A DNA stretch of 44,424 nt from Shewanella sp. UCD-KL12 (lineage in GTDB: Bacteria > Pseudomonadota > Gammaproteobacteria > Enterobacterales > Shewanellaceae). The notes beneath the pieces were generated by a model. It was not told where the DNA came from, made no database searches, and was given only the letters and a program-made list of their open reading frames with translations. The DNA lies in the NCBI RefSeq assembly GCF_001957125.1, contig NZ_MPHJ01000025.1, forward strand, positions 1 to 44,424, read 5' to 3'. The translations under genes were made by a program, and so were the position numbers. This document shows positions 1-8,064 of the stretch, piece by piece. How positions within the stretch are numbered: the stretch's first letter is position 1; each line of letters opens with the position of its first letter.

Positions 1-187
<187 letters not shown>

Positions 188-306
188 ACAACCCAGATGG
201 GTTTGTGGTGATTAATGATGATTACTTTACAAGCACAAAAGAATACAAACTTGATTTAAGTTAGAATGATTATAAAACCCAATTAGCTTTTCAAATTTCC
301 AAATTA

Positions 307-423
307 GTCTGGAAACCATAGCATTGTGGCCCCACCTGATCCCATCTCGAACTCAGAAGTGAAACGCAATAGCGCCGATGGTAGTGTGGGGTCTCCCCAT
401 GTGAGAGTAGGTCATTTCCAGGC
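307..423 (+). rRNA. rrf: 5S ribosomal RNA
   Basis: Typical gammaproteobacterial 5S rRNA, with the core CCCACCTGATCCCATCTCGA, GAACTCAGAAGTGAAACGC, GCGCCGATGGTAGTGTGGGG and CTCCCCATGTGAGAGTAGG. The ends GTCTGGAAA and TTTCCAGGC pair to form helix I, which sets the boundaries to within a base or two. It lies ~120 bases after the 23S end in the usual 23S-5S order. I see no tRNA between or after them. Confidence 0.95.
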
Positions 424-439
424 GCCTAATAAACGATAA

Positions 440-470
440 ATCCCCAGCACTTTGTGTTGGGGATTTTTTC
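440..470 (+). terminator. Rho-independent terminator of the rRNA operon
   Basis: Stem ATCCCCAGCAC / TGTTGGGGAT with a short TTTG loop, followed by a T-run. It lies 17 bases after 5S and is the expected end of the rrn transcript. Confidence 0.9.
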
Positions 471-706
471 GTTTTTAGCCTGGAAGGATGACCACTCAAA
501 CATGGGGAAATGAAGAGTCCGAACGTAGTGAGGCCCAATACCCATGTGAAGTAGGGTGAGATGGGTGCTGTTGGCGAAGCGTAGCTTTGCGCCCATTGAG
601 CGCGGAGGGTGGCGACCTACATGGATTTAGGCAGTGCAGTTTATGCAGGATGCATTAAACTGCCCCGTAGCTGACCATGACAGGCGCACTCTTAATTTAG
701 GTAGAG

Positions 707-746
707 AAGCCACCACTCATATAAGTTAAGAGCAGGTGGCTTTTTT
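707..746 (+). terminator. Second terminator-like hairpin downstream of rRNA
   Basis: Stem AAGCCACC / GGTGGCTT with a 20-base loop, followed by six T on the plus strand. It may be a backup terminator for the rRNA operon. The loop is long, so the call is tentative. Confidence 0.5.
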
Positions 747-1286
747 GCGTTTGGGCCTTTTGAAAATAGTCAGTTGTTAGCTCGAACTTACCAGTGGTGG
801 TAACAGGTGACTTACCTACTTAAGCACGTGCGTGCAATACCTACTCCCGATGTCGGTCCATAAATGCTCCTCGGCTCTAGCATCCTGCTTCGCTCTACCT
901 TCTATATCCATATAGTCGTTCAATATCGACACTTCCATGTGCCTAGCCTCCGCCTTCGCAAGAAGTTACTCTCGCTACGAGCTAGCAATGTACTTCGTAC
1001 ATAAACCGCAATCTCTCCGCCCCCATGTGTTCGCTTCGCGAACCGAGGGCGATTATATGCTCCTAGGTAACTGCTCCTGCGTTACCCTAGCTCCTGAATC
1101 TATTCAGTCGTGCATAATCGACACTTTCGGTGCTTGGTATGATCGACATAGAGCTCGATTGAAGCTGATTATTCGAAGGTGCAATTAACAATTTCATATG
1201 CAGCGGTAGCTGTCGCTTCATCGCCGAGCTTGATAAGTAGCAATGATGACTTCTGGATAGAAAAGAGTTCATCTATAGGGGAAATA

Positions 1287-1309
1287 TGGCTCTTATACTT
1301 ATAGAGCCA
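1287..1309 (-). terminator. Possible weak terminator after mutT
   Basis: Stem TGGCTCT / AGAGCCA with a 9-base loop, 37 bases beyond the mutT stop. On the minus strand it is followed by a modest ATATTT, so it is a weak candidate for the end of the pilus-coaE-mutT transcript. Confidence 0.35.
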
Positions 1310-1345
1310 CAGAACGATATGATTGGTATAATTTAAAAGGCAAGG

Positions 1346-1753
1346 TTACCCGAATAATAGCTTATCTACTATAGCTCTATTGGCTTCAGGAAAGTCGTAG
1401 TGTGGTAGATCATTTTTATTAACCCACCTGATTTCTTGACCTTCTAAACCAATAGCCTTACCGCTAAAATTTTCGACTTTATGGATATCCAATAAGACAC
1501 TTTTATCATCATAATCATGACGTATCTGCATTAAAGGAATTGTAGAGGTAATGTTAAGATCTACTTCTTCTTTAAGCTCTCTAATTAGAGCCTCAGTCGT
1601 TGTTTCATTGCTTTCGACCTTACCACCAGGAAATTCCCATTTACCACCTTGGTGAAGATTGTTAGGACGCTTTGCTAGTAATATCAGATTATCTTGGTCG
1701 ACTATGACACCGACTGCGACGTGTACGACTTTTTGGCTGGTCATCTTAGGCAT
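1346..1753 (-). CDS. mutT: 8-oxo-dGTP diphosphatase MutT (Nudix hydrolase)
   Basis: Hydrolyses oxidised dGTP to the monophosphate and so prevents A:T to C:G transversions. The Nudix box is at residues ~44-66: G44, E50, then R58-E59-L60-K61-E62-E63. The usual Gly near the end of the box is Asp (EEVDL). GGKWEFPGG precedes it, as in the MutT family, and the length (135 aa) is normal. The ATG at 1753 lies 4 bases after the yacG stop, with AGGA 8 bases upstream. A TTG one codon earlier and an ATG at 1744 are other possible starts. It is last in the coaE-zapD-yacG-mutT cluster, the same linkage as in E. coli. Confidence 0.93.
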   Translation of the reverse strand: MPKMTSQKVVHVAVGVIVDQDNLILLAKRPNNLHQGGKWEFPGGKVESNETTTEALIRELKEEVDLNITSTIPLMQIRHDYDDKSVLLDIHKVENFSGKAIGLEGQEIRWVNKNDLPHYDFPEANRAIVDKLLFG

Positions 1754-1757
1754 CAAG

Positions 1758-1970
1758 TTAATCCTGTTTAAAGAAGGTTTCTTCGTCGTAACCTAAACTA
1801 TCTAGCTCTTCAGGATCGAACTCAGATTTGACCGGAATTGCATTCTTTTCTGATGCCCAGTCACCGAGGTCAATCAGCTTGCAGCGGTCGCTGCAGAAAG
1901 GCTTAAATTTAGATTGTGCACTCCACTGAACTTCATTCTGACATGTTGGACATTTAACGGTTAAAGGCAT
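1758..1970 (-). CDS. yacG: DNA gyrase inhibitor YacG (zinc ribbon)
   Basis: A 70-residue zinc-binding protein. Its four cysteines (C7, C10, C26, C30, pattern CPTC...CSDRC) are followed by the family signature KLIDLGDWASE and an acidic C-terminal tail. In E. coli YacG binds GyrB and blocks DNA binding by gyrase; that role is carried over from the family. The length is typical. It is 82 bases after zapD and almost abuts mutT, consistent with co-transcription. Confidence 0.93.
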   Translation of the reverse strand: MPLTVKCPTCQNEVQWSAQSKFKPFCSDRCKLIDLGDWASEKNAIPVKSEFDPEELDSLGYDEETFFKQD

Positions 1971-2052
1971 GGAGGTCTCTTAATGTTTTTGCTTAATTCA
2001 ATCTGATTAGAAGAGTGAAAATAGGATACTAGAAAGGACAATGATACCTATT

Positions 2053-2787
2053 TTAAATGCAGGTTGCTAACTTAAACTCTATAGCTTTATCTGAATGCTT
2101 TTGCTGATCAAATTGCACAAAGTGTATTGCGTATCGATTTCTATGGCCACTAATTGTTGGGTAGCAGCCTTGTTGAGATTCTAATTGCACTCTAATTAAT
2201 GAGAGTGCTTGATTGCTATTGGCTTGATAGAATCCTGCCTTTGCTACAGCATCTGTATATTCAGTGGTTAACCTTGTAAGCTCAAGTAATAAACTAATAG
2301 GCGAAAGTAGAGCCTGAAAGGTATTAATCCACTGAGAGTATTCCTGTTTACGGATATCCCAAGGTTTCGCTAACCAATAATGCAACTGAGGCAGGTCGAA
2401 ATTACAGCAGGCACCTGGCATATTAAATCTTTGACGTAGGGCAGATAAAAAACGGTCTTGCTTTAACTGACTACCAGGGCGGTCCGAAGCGCAGAGTAAT
2501 TCTCTCGCTAGGATTAGTTTGTCAAGATACTTGTTCACTTGCTGACGGTTGATGTGGGGGAGGTTTTGCCAGTTTTCGAGGAGTTTTATCTGCTTATCTA
2601 AATCTTTAAGGACTTCCCCCCTGTAGTCGCACCGCTCAGCTAACTCACACAGAGAGAAAAGTGGATAGAAACAACGGTGCTGATGATCTTGCTCTAGATT
2701 AAGTTGAAGTTGCTGCTCTAAGTATTCTAAGCGCAAATAGCTTCTTGTTTTTTCATTTAGAGGTTGTTCATAAACTAGTTCAGTCAT
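2053..2787 (-). CDS. zapD: Cell division protein ZapD
   Basis: A 244-residue cytosolic protein opening with a region (VYEQPLNEKTRSYLRLEYL) that aligns closely with the start of E. coli ZapD (YacF). ZapD crosslinks FtsZ filaments and stabilises the Z-ring. It is largely alpha-helical with no signal peptide or membrane segment. Its start lies 4 bases after the coaE stop, so the two are probably co-translated. Gene order coaE-zapD-yacG matches E. coli. Confidence 0.93.
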   Translation of the reverse strand: MTELVYEQPLNEKTRSYLRLEYLEQQLQLNLEQDHQHRCFYPLFSLCELAERCDYRGEVLKDLDKQIKLLENWQNLPHINRQQVNKYLDKLILARELLCASDRPGSQLKQDRFLSALRQRFNMPGACCNFDLPQLHYWLAKPWDIRKQEYSQWINTFQALLSPISLLLELTRLTTEYTDAVAKAGFYQANSNQALSLIRVQLESQQGCYPTISGHRNRYAIHFVQFDQQKHSDKAIEFKLATCI

Positions 2788-2791
2788 GGGA

Positions 2792-3400
2792 TTATTTAAG
2801 CATTTTGGCCAATTTAATATAATTATTATGTAATGTAGCTATTTTGCTTTTTAGTGCCGAAATCTTTCCCTGATTATCTATAACATCATCAGCTTTCCTT
2901 AGCTTTTCATCTCTCGGATGTTGGCTTGCTATTATCCTATTGACCTGTTCAATGGATACAGCATCTCTCTCTGCAGTTCGAGTACGTTGAAGTTCTGGTG
3001 GAATATCAACCAAAAGTGTTCGATTAACTAACCTATCTAAATCATTCTCAAATAGCAAGGGAGCGACCAAAATAGCGTATGGAGATCGTGTATTTTCAAG
3101 CTGCTTGAGCATTTCAAAGCGTATGATTGGATGAAGGAGAGCATTGAGCCATTTGCGTTCGTTTTCATTATTAAAAATTAGCTCCCTCAAAGCTGCTCTA
3201 TTTAAGCTTGAGTCTATGTTTAGGACGCCTTCACCGAAGTGTTCAGATATTTGTTCTAGACCTGGCGTCCCCACCTCCACCACTTCTCTTGCAACAACAT
3301 CTGCATCTACTAGCTCAATACCTAGGGATAAAAATTGATTTGCTACGGTTGTTTTGCCGCTACCTATGCCGCCTGTAAGGCCAACTATAAATTTAGACAT
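2792..3400 (-). CDS. coaE: Dephospho-CoA kinase
   Basis: Catalyses the last step of coenzyme A synthesis, ATP-dependent phosphorylation of the 3'-OH of dephospho-CoA. The Walker A motif GGIGSGKT is at residues 10-17, followed by the family segments DADVVAREV and LLFEND. The length (202 aa) is typical. It sits 30 bases after pilD and 4 bases before zapD. Linkage of coaE to the prepilin peptidase gene is common in gammaproteobacteria. Confidence 0.95.
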   Translation of the reverse strand: MSKFIVGLTGGIGSGKTTVANQFLSLGIELVDADVVAREVVEVGTPGLEQISEHFGEGVLNIDSSLNRAALRELIFNNENERKWLNALLHPIIRFEMLKQLENTRSPYAILVAPLLFENDLDRLVNRTLLVDIPPELQRTRTAERDAVSIEQVNRIIASQHPRDEKLRKADDVIDNQGKISALKSKIATLHNNYIKLAKMLK

Positions 3401-3430
3401 TAAATAGTCTCTATGTACAATATTTTTAAA

Positions 3431-4342
3431 TTAAAGGCTTGATAGGTACCAAGCATTTATATCGCTACCCCAGATCATCGCTATCCAACCAGCCAATGCT
3501 ATATAAGGACCAAATGGAATTGGGTTGCCACCATCTAGCTTCTTAGAGATGATCAATGCTATGCCCACAATTGCGCCAAGGAGTGAAGATAGCAAAATAA
3601 TCAAAGGAAGAAACTGCCAACCAAACCAAGCACCAAAAACAGCTAACAGCTTAAAATCTCCATAACCCATGCCTTCTTTCCCGGTAAGCAGTTTAAATGC
3701 CCAAAAGACACTCCACAGGCTCATATATCCTGCAGCTGCTCCGATTAAAGCATCAGATGGTGTCGTGAAGGTACTGTTTAAATTTATCAGTAAACCTAGC
3801 CATAGAAGAGGTAGGGTAATTTGATCTGGGAGTAGCATCTCATCAAGATCTATACCTGTTAGAGCCACTAAAGCAAAAGTTAGCGTAGTTGCAAATACAA
3901 ACTCCCAGCTAGGCCCGAAATGCATGGCAACAAATGAAACCATTAAAGCTGTCATTAACTCAATAATAGGGTAGCGAGCTGAGATTGAGGTGCTACATGA
4001 TGCACACTTTCCCTTTAGCATTAGCCAGCCTATGATCGGCAGGTTATGCCATGGCTTGATATCTGCTTTACATTTAGGGCAAGCAGATCCTGGAACAACG
4101 AGGTTATATCTCTCTGGGTAACTGTCAATCGGGCTATCGAGTTTTTTCGCGATAGGCTTAATTAACTCGTGATGGTATTCGGTAAGGTACTGATTGCACT
4201 CTTGCTGCCACTCCCTTTTCATCATGACAGGTAGGCGGTGGATCACTACATTGATAAAGCTGCCAATAACGGCTGCAAAAACGAAAGCTATAGCGCTGAA
4301 GAGCCACAAGTTGTGGCTTAAAATAGTTATAAATTCTGACAT
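3431..4342 (-). CDS. pilD: Type IV prepilin peptidase / N-methyltransferase PilD
   Basis: Inner-membrane aspartic protease that cleaves type IV and type II secretion prepilins after Gly and methylates the new N-terminal Phe. The N-terminal region has the zinc-type four cysteines of long-form PilD (C88, C91, C113, C116). The membrane domain has both catalytic regions: DLDEMLLPD (~165-173) and GMGYGDFK (~224-231). It has about eight hydrophobic segments and 303 aa, a normal length. The ATG at 4342 is preceded by AAGAAGA and a 12-bp tandem array that lies in frame but supplies no start codon. It probably also serves a type II secretion system elsewhere in the genome. Confidence 0.95.
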   Translation of the reverse strand: MSEFITILSHNLWLFSAIAFVFAAVIGSFINVVIHRLPVMMKREWQQECNQYLTEYHHELIKPIAKKLDSPIDSYPERYNLVVPGSACPKCKADIKPWHNLPIIGWLMLKGKCASCSTSISARYPIIELMTALMVSFVAMHFGPSWEFVFATTLTFALVALTGIDLDEMLLPDQITLPLLWLGLLINLNSTFTTPSDALIGAAAGYMSLWSVFWAFKLLTGKEGMGYGDFKLLAVFGAWFGWQFLPLIILLSSLLGAIVGIALIISKKLDGGNPIPFGPYIALAGWIAMIWGSDINAWYLSSL

Positions 4343-4348
4343 TTTATC

Positions 4349-4404
4349 TTCTTGTAATAGTTCTTGTATTAGTTCTTGTATTAGTTCTTGTATTAGTTCT
4401 TTGA
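4349..4404. repeat. 12-bp tandem repeat in the pilD leader
   Basis: About four head-to-tail copies of TTCTTGTATTAG (plus strand), the first with one change (TTCTTGTAATAG). The array fills most of the 96-base pilC-pilD gap and ends 7 bases before the pilD start. Read on the minus strand it gives GAA CTA ATA CAA (ELIQ) repeats in frame with pilD. An in-frame TAA lies before the array and there is no ATG, GTG or TTG within it. Confidence 0.9.
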
Positions 4405-4438
4405 GTAATTAGAAGGTATATAAATCCATTGGGCAAAC

Positions 4439-5713
4439 CTAGCTTACAACTTTACCCATTTCGAAGATAGGAAGATACATGGCAACAATCAAACTACCGA
4501 CTAATGAACCGATCACTACCATCATAATCGGCTCAATGAGACTTGATAGGCCATCTACAGCATCATCGACCTGCATCTCATAGATATTAGCGACTTTGTT
4601 GAGCATTTCATCAAGACCGCCAGATTCTTCACCAATCATCACCATCTGAATTAGCATATCAGGGAAGAGTCCTGTTGTGCGCATGGCGACATTCATCTGC
4701 ATACCTGCCATTACCTCAGTACGAACTTTTACTAAGGCCTTGCGATAAACCGCGTTACCAGAAGCGCCTGCTGCGGACTCTAGTCCATCAATAAGAGGGA
4801 CACCTGCTGCAAATGTAGTAGCTAACGTTCGTGCAAAGCGCGCCATTGCTGCTTTATGCAGAATAGGACCGATAGCCGGAATTTTAAGCAAGTAGGCATC
4901 AACTTGATCTCTGAACAGCTGTGAATTTCGATGTGTTCTTACGAATAAAAACGTACCGACAATAATGGCTACGGCAAAGATATACCAGGAAGATTGTAAA
5001 GCTTCAGAAATATCTATGACCAGTTGAGTAAATGCGGGAAGTTCGGCACCAAAACCGGCAAATATCTCCTGAAACTGTGGTACTACAAAGAGTAGGAGCA
5101 GAGTGGTTACACCTATTGCAACAACCACTACTGCAGCTGGGTAGAACATGGCCTTTTTAATTTTTGATTTTAGCGCTTCAGCTTTTTCACGGTACATGGC
5201 TATTCGATCAAAAACCGCATCTAGTGATCCAGAGTGTTCACCAGCGGCTACCAAGTCGACAAAAAGGTCATCGAAGTATTGCCTATGTGGCCTTAATGCG
5301 TCAGAGAGTGGGATACCAGATTGAATGTCGTTTAAAATTGTGCCTAAAAGTTCACGCATTTTGGCTTTTTCATGACCTCGGCCTAACATCTCTATGGTGG
5401 TCACCAGTGGTACTCCGGCAGATAGCATGGTCGCTATTTGGCGAGTGATCATGGCGATATCCATAGGTTTGATCTTAGGATCGCCAAGCTTGAAAAGCGA
5501 GTCAGATTGTTTGCGAACTGATTTCGGATTCACCCCTTGGGTTTTTAGTTGGCTACGAACTTCGGCGGCAGTGCTGCCTTTTAGCTCCCCTGATGTTTTT
5601 TGGCCAGCTTTATTTACTCCCTTCCATTCGAAGGTGTAAACTTTTGGTTGGCTTTTGGCATTGTTTTTTTGAGTTCTAGCCTGTCTTTTTTTTGCTGCGG
5701 TTGTTGTTGCCAT
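4439..5713 (-). CDS. pilC: Type IV pilus inner-membrane platform protein PilC
   Basis: Polytopic platform protein (GspF family) that couples the assembly ATPase to pilin subunits. It has two repeated T2SSF domains (about residues 75-200 and 280-405), each ending in a hydrophobic helix. Family segments include ITRQIATMLSAGVPL, its repeat FARTLATTFAAGVPLIDGLE, and VMIGEESGGLDEML. It has a basic N-terminal tail of ~20 residues and a normal length of 424 aa. It lies between pilB (73 bases upstream, holding a heptamer array) and pilD, the usual pilABCD order. Confidence 0.95.
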   Translation of the reverse strand: MATTTAAKKRQARTQKNNAKSQPKVYTFEWKGVNKAGQKTSGELKGSTAAEVRSQLKTQGVNPKSVRKQSDSLFKLGDPKIKPMDIAMITRQIATMLSAGVPLVTTIEMLGRGHEKAKMRELLGTILNDIQSGIPLSDALRPHRQYFDDLFVDLVAAGEHSGSLDAVFDRIAMYREKAEALKSKIKKAMFYPAAVVVVAIGVTTLLLLFVVPQFQEIFAGFGAELPAFTQLVIDISEALQSSWYIFAVAIIVGTFLFVRTHRNSQLFRDQVDAYLLKIPAIGPILHKAAMARFARTLATTFAAGVPLIDGLESAAGASGNAVYRKALVKVRTEVMAGMQMNVAMRTTGLFPDMLIQMVMIGEESGGLDEMLNKVANIYEMQVDDAVDGLSSLIEPIMMVVIGSLVGSLIVAMYLPIFEMGKVVS

Positions 5714-5735
5714 GGCTAGTCCTTACACTGGTCAA

Positions 5736-5785
5736 GTTACGAGTTACGAGTTACGAGTTACGAGTTACGAGTTACGAGTTACGAG
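5736..5785. repeat. Heptanucleotide tandem array, pilB-pilC junction
   Basis: Seven perfect copies of GTTACGA (plus strand) at 5736-5784. On the coding strand it begins 2 bases after the pilB TAG stop (5787-5789) and ends about 20 bases before the pilC start, so it fills most of the 73-base gap within the pil operon. Confidence 0.95.
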
Positions 5786-5786
5786 T

Positions 5787-7493
5787 CTAGAAGCTAGTGA
5801 CTCGATTTATTTCTGCAATACTGGTTACGCCTTGAATCACTTTCAGCAGTCCTGAATCCCGTAGATCTCGCATACCTTGTTCTTTTGCTTGAGTACATAT
5901 CTGCAAGGAGTTTCCTCCCTCCATAATCGTACGGGCTATCTCATCCGACATCTTCATGACTTCATATATACCAACACGGCCCTTATATCCGCCTGAGCAA
6001 AAGTCGCAGCCGACTGGCTTAAAGGGAGTTATACCTTCATCGATATGTTCCTGTTTAAAGCCAAGCTTTAATAGTTCGTGATCCGGAATATCTTCAGCTT
6101 GTTTACACTCAGGGCAAAGTCTACGTGAAAGGCGCTGGGCAATAATCAGGTTTACAGAGCTTGCTATGTTATATCCTGGAACCCCCATATTAATCAGGCG
6201 CGTTAAGGTTTCGGCTGCGGAGTTTGTATGTAGAGTCGATAGTACTAGGTGACCAGTTTGGGCGGCTTTTATCGCAATCTCTGCAGTTTCTAGATCTCGT
6301 ATCTCACCGACCATGACAACATCGGGATCTTGACGTAGGAAAGAACGTAACGCTGAAGCGAAAGTCAGTCCAGCTTTAAGGTTAATATGAACTTGGTTTA
6401 CGCCCTCAAGATTAATCTCTACAGGATCCTCGGCGGTAGAGATATTCCTAGCTTCGGTGTTTAAAATATTGAGACCAGTATACAAAGAAACGGTCTTACC
6501 GGAACCTGTTGGCCCAGTTACTAGAATCATCCCTTGCGGCTTTTCAAGCATCTGCTCATAGAGCTCTCGTTGATCATCTTCATAACCTAGCTTTTCGATA
6601 CCAAGTTGCGCGGATGATGAGTCAAGGATACGCATTACAATTTTCTCGCCCCAAATTGTGGGGAGCGTGCTGACACGAAAATCGATAGATTTTGTACGTG
6701 AAAGCTTCATCTTGATGCGACCATCTTGCGGTACTCTTCGCTCTGCAATATCAAGTTTTGACATTACTTTAAGGCGTGCAGATATTCGATTAGTTAAGTT
6801 TACTGGAGGTTCTGAAACTTCATGCAAAATACCATCAATACGAAAACGAATGCGGTAACGTTTCTCATATGGCTCAAAATGAAGGTCTGATGCGCCTTTG
6901 CGGATGGCATCGGTCAAAATTTTATTGATATAGATAACGATAGGGGCATCATCACCACCTTCACCCTGCTCCTCCTCGCGTTTACTGGGATCATCGACCT
7001 CGATATCGGCCAATGCTGATTCATCAATTCCATCAAGGTCTAGGGCTGAAATATCCTCTTCGAGAGTGGTCTCAATTGCTTTAGTTAGTTTGTCATCCTC
7101 AACCAGTATTGCTTCTGCATGCAGGCCCGCACTGAATTGAAAATCCTCAAGTGCTGCGATATTGGTCGGATCTGATGTGCCGATATATAAGCGATTACCA
7201 CGCTTAAAAAGAGGTAAACATTTATGTTTTTCAATTAATTTTTTATTGAGAAACTCTTCAGGAATACTCCCTATATCAAATTCATCAAGATCGAGCAAGG
7301 GTGTACCATATTCTTCATAACAGAGTTCAGCTATTTCCCGTGCAGAGATGAGCTTTTCTGAGACTATGGTAGAGACAAGAGAGTGTTTATTTTGACGAGA
7401 CTTGGCTATAGCAGATGCGATCTGCTCTTCGGTGAGCAAATTTTTACGAATGAAGAGGGTAGATAAACCTAGGTGTAAGCCTGTAGTGGGCAT
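5787..7493 (-). CDS. pilB: Type IV pilus assembly ATPase PilB
   Basis: Hexameric cytoplasmic ATPase that powers pilus extension. It has an N-terminal MshEN/T2SSE_N region (~1-150), then a GspE domain: Walker A GPTGSGKT (about residue 325), Walker B region DPDVVMVGEIRD (~388) with the adjacent AAQTGHLVLSTLHTN His box, and a tetracysteine zinc motif CPEC...CDFC (~459-497). At 568 aa it is a normal PilB. It follows pilA by 65 bases with an attenuator-like hairpin between them. A heptamer array begins 2 bases after its stop. Confidence 0.96.
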   Translation of the reverse strand: MPTTGLHLGLSTLFIRKNLLTEEQIASAIAKSRQNKHSLVSTIVSEKLISAREIAELCYEEYGTPLLDLDEFDIGSIPEEFLNKKLIEKHKCLPLFKRGNRLYIGTSDPTNIAALEDFQFSAGLHAEAILVEDDKLTKAIETTLEEDISALDLDGIDESALADIEVDDPSKREEEQGEGGDDAPIVIYINKILTDAIRKGASDLHFEPYEKRYRIRFRIDGILHEVSEPPVNLTNRISARLKVMSKLDIAERRVPQDGRIKMKLSRTKSIDFRVSTLPTIWGEKIVMRILDSSSAQLGIEKLGYEDDQRELYEQMLEKPQGMILVTGPTGSGKTVSLYTGLNILNTEARNISTAEDPVEINLEGVNQVHINLKAGLTFASALRSFLRQDPDVVMVGEIRDLETAEIAIKAAQTGHLVLSTLHTNSAAETLTRLINMGVPGYNIASSVNLIIAQRLSRRLCPECKQAEDIPDHELLKLGFKQEHIDEGITPFKPVGCDFCSGGYKGRVGIYEVMKMSDEIARTIMEGGNSLQICTQAKEQGMRDLRDSGLLKVIQGVTSIAEINRVTSF

Positions 7494-7500
7494 GGATTTC

Positions 7501-7545
7501 CTTCAAAAATAAAATCAAAGAGGCTGGTTTTCAACCTCTTTGATT
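7501..7545 (-). terminator. Terminator or attenuator between pilA and pilB
   Basis: Perfect 11-bp inverted repeat, AATCAAAGAGG / CCTCTTTGATT (arms 7513-7523 and 7535-7545). On the minus strand it is followed by a T-rich run before the pilB start. It fits partial termination that keeps pilin mRNA in excess over assembly-protein mRNA. Confidence 0.8.
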
Positions 7546-7558
7546 AGGAATTGTAAAT

Positions 7559-7981
7559 CTACTGTATACCTGCGCCTTTTTGGCATAATGCTAAATCATT
7601 AGTTGATGCCATAGAATATGTTACACCACCATTTCCATCAAATGCTGCAGTAAGTGTACATTTTGATTCGGTCCATACAAGGCTTACAGCGGTATCTTGT
7701 GCAGGATCTGCTGTAAGGGCTGTCATTTTTTTATTTTTTGCTACTTCATCTTTTATACCAGCACAGCCGATACCTGTTTGGTTACAAGCTTGAATTTTTT
7801 GTGCGAATGCAGTTAATCCTTTCATTGAAGCACCACCTTCAGAAGAGGTGACGTAATCTTTATACGCTGGCAGTGCAATCGCGGCGAGAATACCGATAAT
7901 TGCTACAACGATCATTAATTCAATAAGGGTGAAACCCTTAGCGTTCTTGTTTAGCTTGTTTTTTAAGTTAATGCCTTTCAT
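7559..7981 (-). CDS. pilA: Type IV major pilin PilA (prepilin)
   Basis: Class IVa prepilin: basic leader of 16 residues, cleavage site G16/F17, then the conserved FTLIELMIVVAIIGILAAIA helix with Glu5 of the mature chain (E21). The body is short (140 aa in total) and carries four cysteines (C66, C73, C108, C133), which could form two disulfides, including a C-terminal loop. AGAGAGA lies just before the ATG. It is first in pilABCD and would be processed by PilD. The pilin body is usually variable between strains. Confidence 0.95.
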   Translation of the reverse strand: MKGINLKNKLNKNAKGFTLIELMIVVAIIGILAAIALPAYKDYVTSSEGGASMKGLTAFAQKIQACNQTGIGCAGIKDEVAKNKKMTALTADPAQDTAVSLVWTESKCTLTAAFDGNGGVTYSMASTNDLALCQKGAGIQ

Positions 7982-8058
7982 TTTCTCTCTCCGTTGACCG
8001 TATAAGTTCGACGCTTTACTAACATTTACGAATTTAAAATGTGAAGTGAAGTAACTTA

Positions 8059-8064
8059 ATTATA
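8059..8064 (-). promoter_or_regulatory. Candidate -10 box for pilA
   Basis: A perfect TATAAT on the minus strand, 78 bases upstream of the pilA ATG. No good -35 hexamer is present at 16-18 bases, and an inverted repeat (8071-8098) covers that position, so transcription may need an activator. Tentative. Confidence 0.35.

Larger units (their letters stand above)
480..1345. other. Non-coding stretch between rRNA operon and mutT
   Basis: About 865 bases between the rrn terminator and the convergent mutT gene. I see no credible gene: the only open frames (83 and 61 codons) have no ribosome-binding site and no recognisable protein. The stretch holds a second terminator-like hairpin (707-746), a 12-bp-arm inverted repeat (636-663, one-base bulge), a cluster of tight hairpins with 2-3 base loops (902-1043), an inverted repeat GGTAAC...GTTACC (1066-1086), and an imperfect ~29-base direct repeat (907-935 and 1099-1128). 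Confidence 0.6.

Noticed and set aside
188..306. tRNA gene between 23S and 5S rRNA
   Set aside because: No cloverleaf or TTCRANNC T-loop is visible in the AT-rich spacer.
937..1188. 83-codon open frame in the post-rRNA spacer
   Set aside because: It has no ribosome-binding site, an odd composition and runs through the cluster of small hairpins; no protein family is recognisable.
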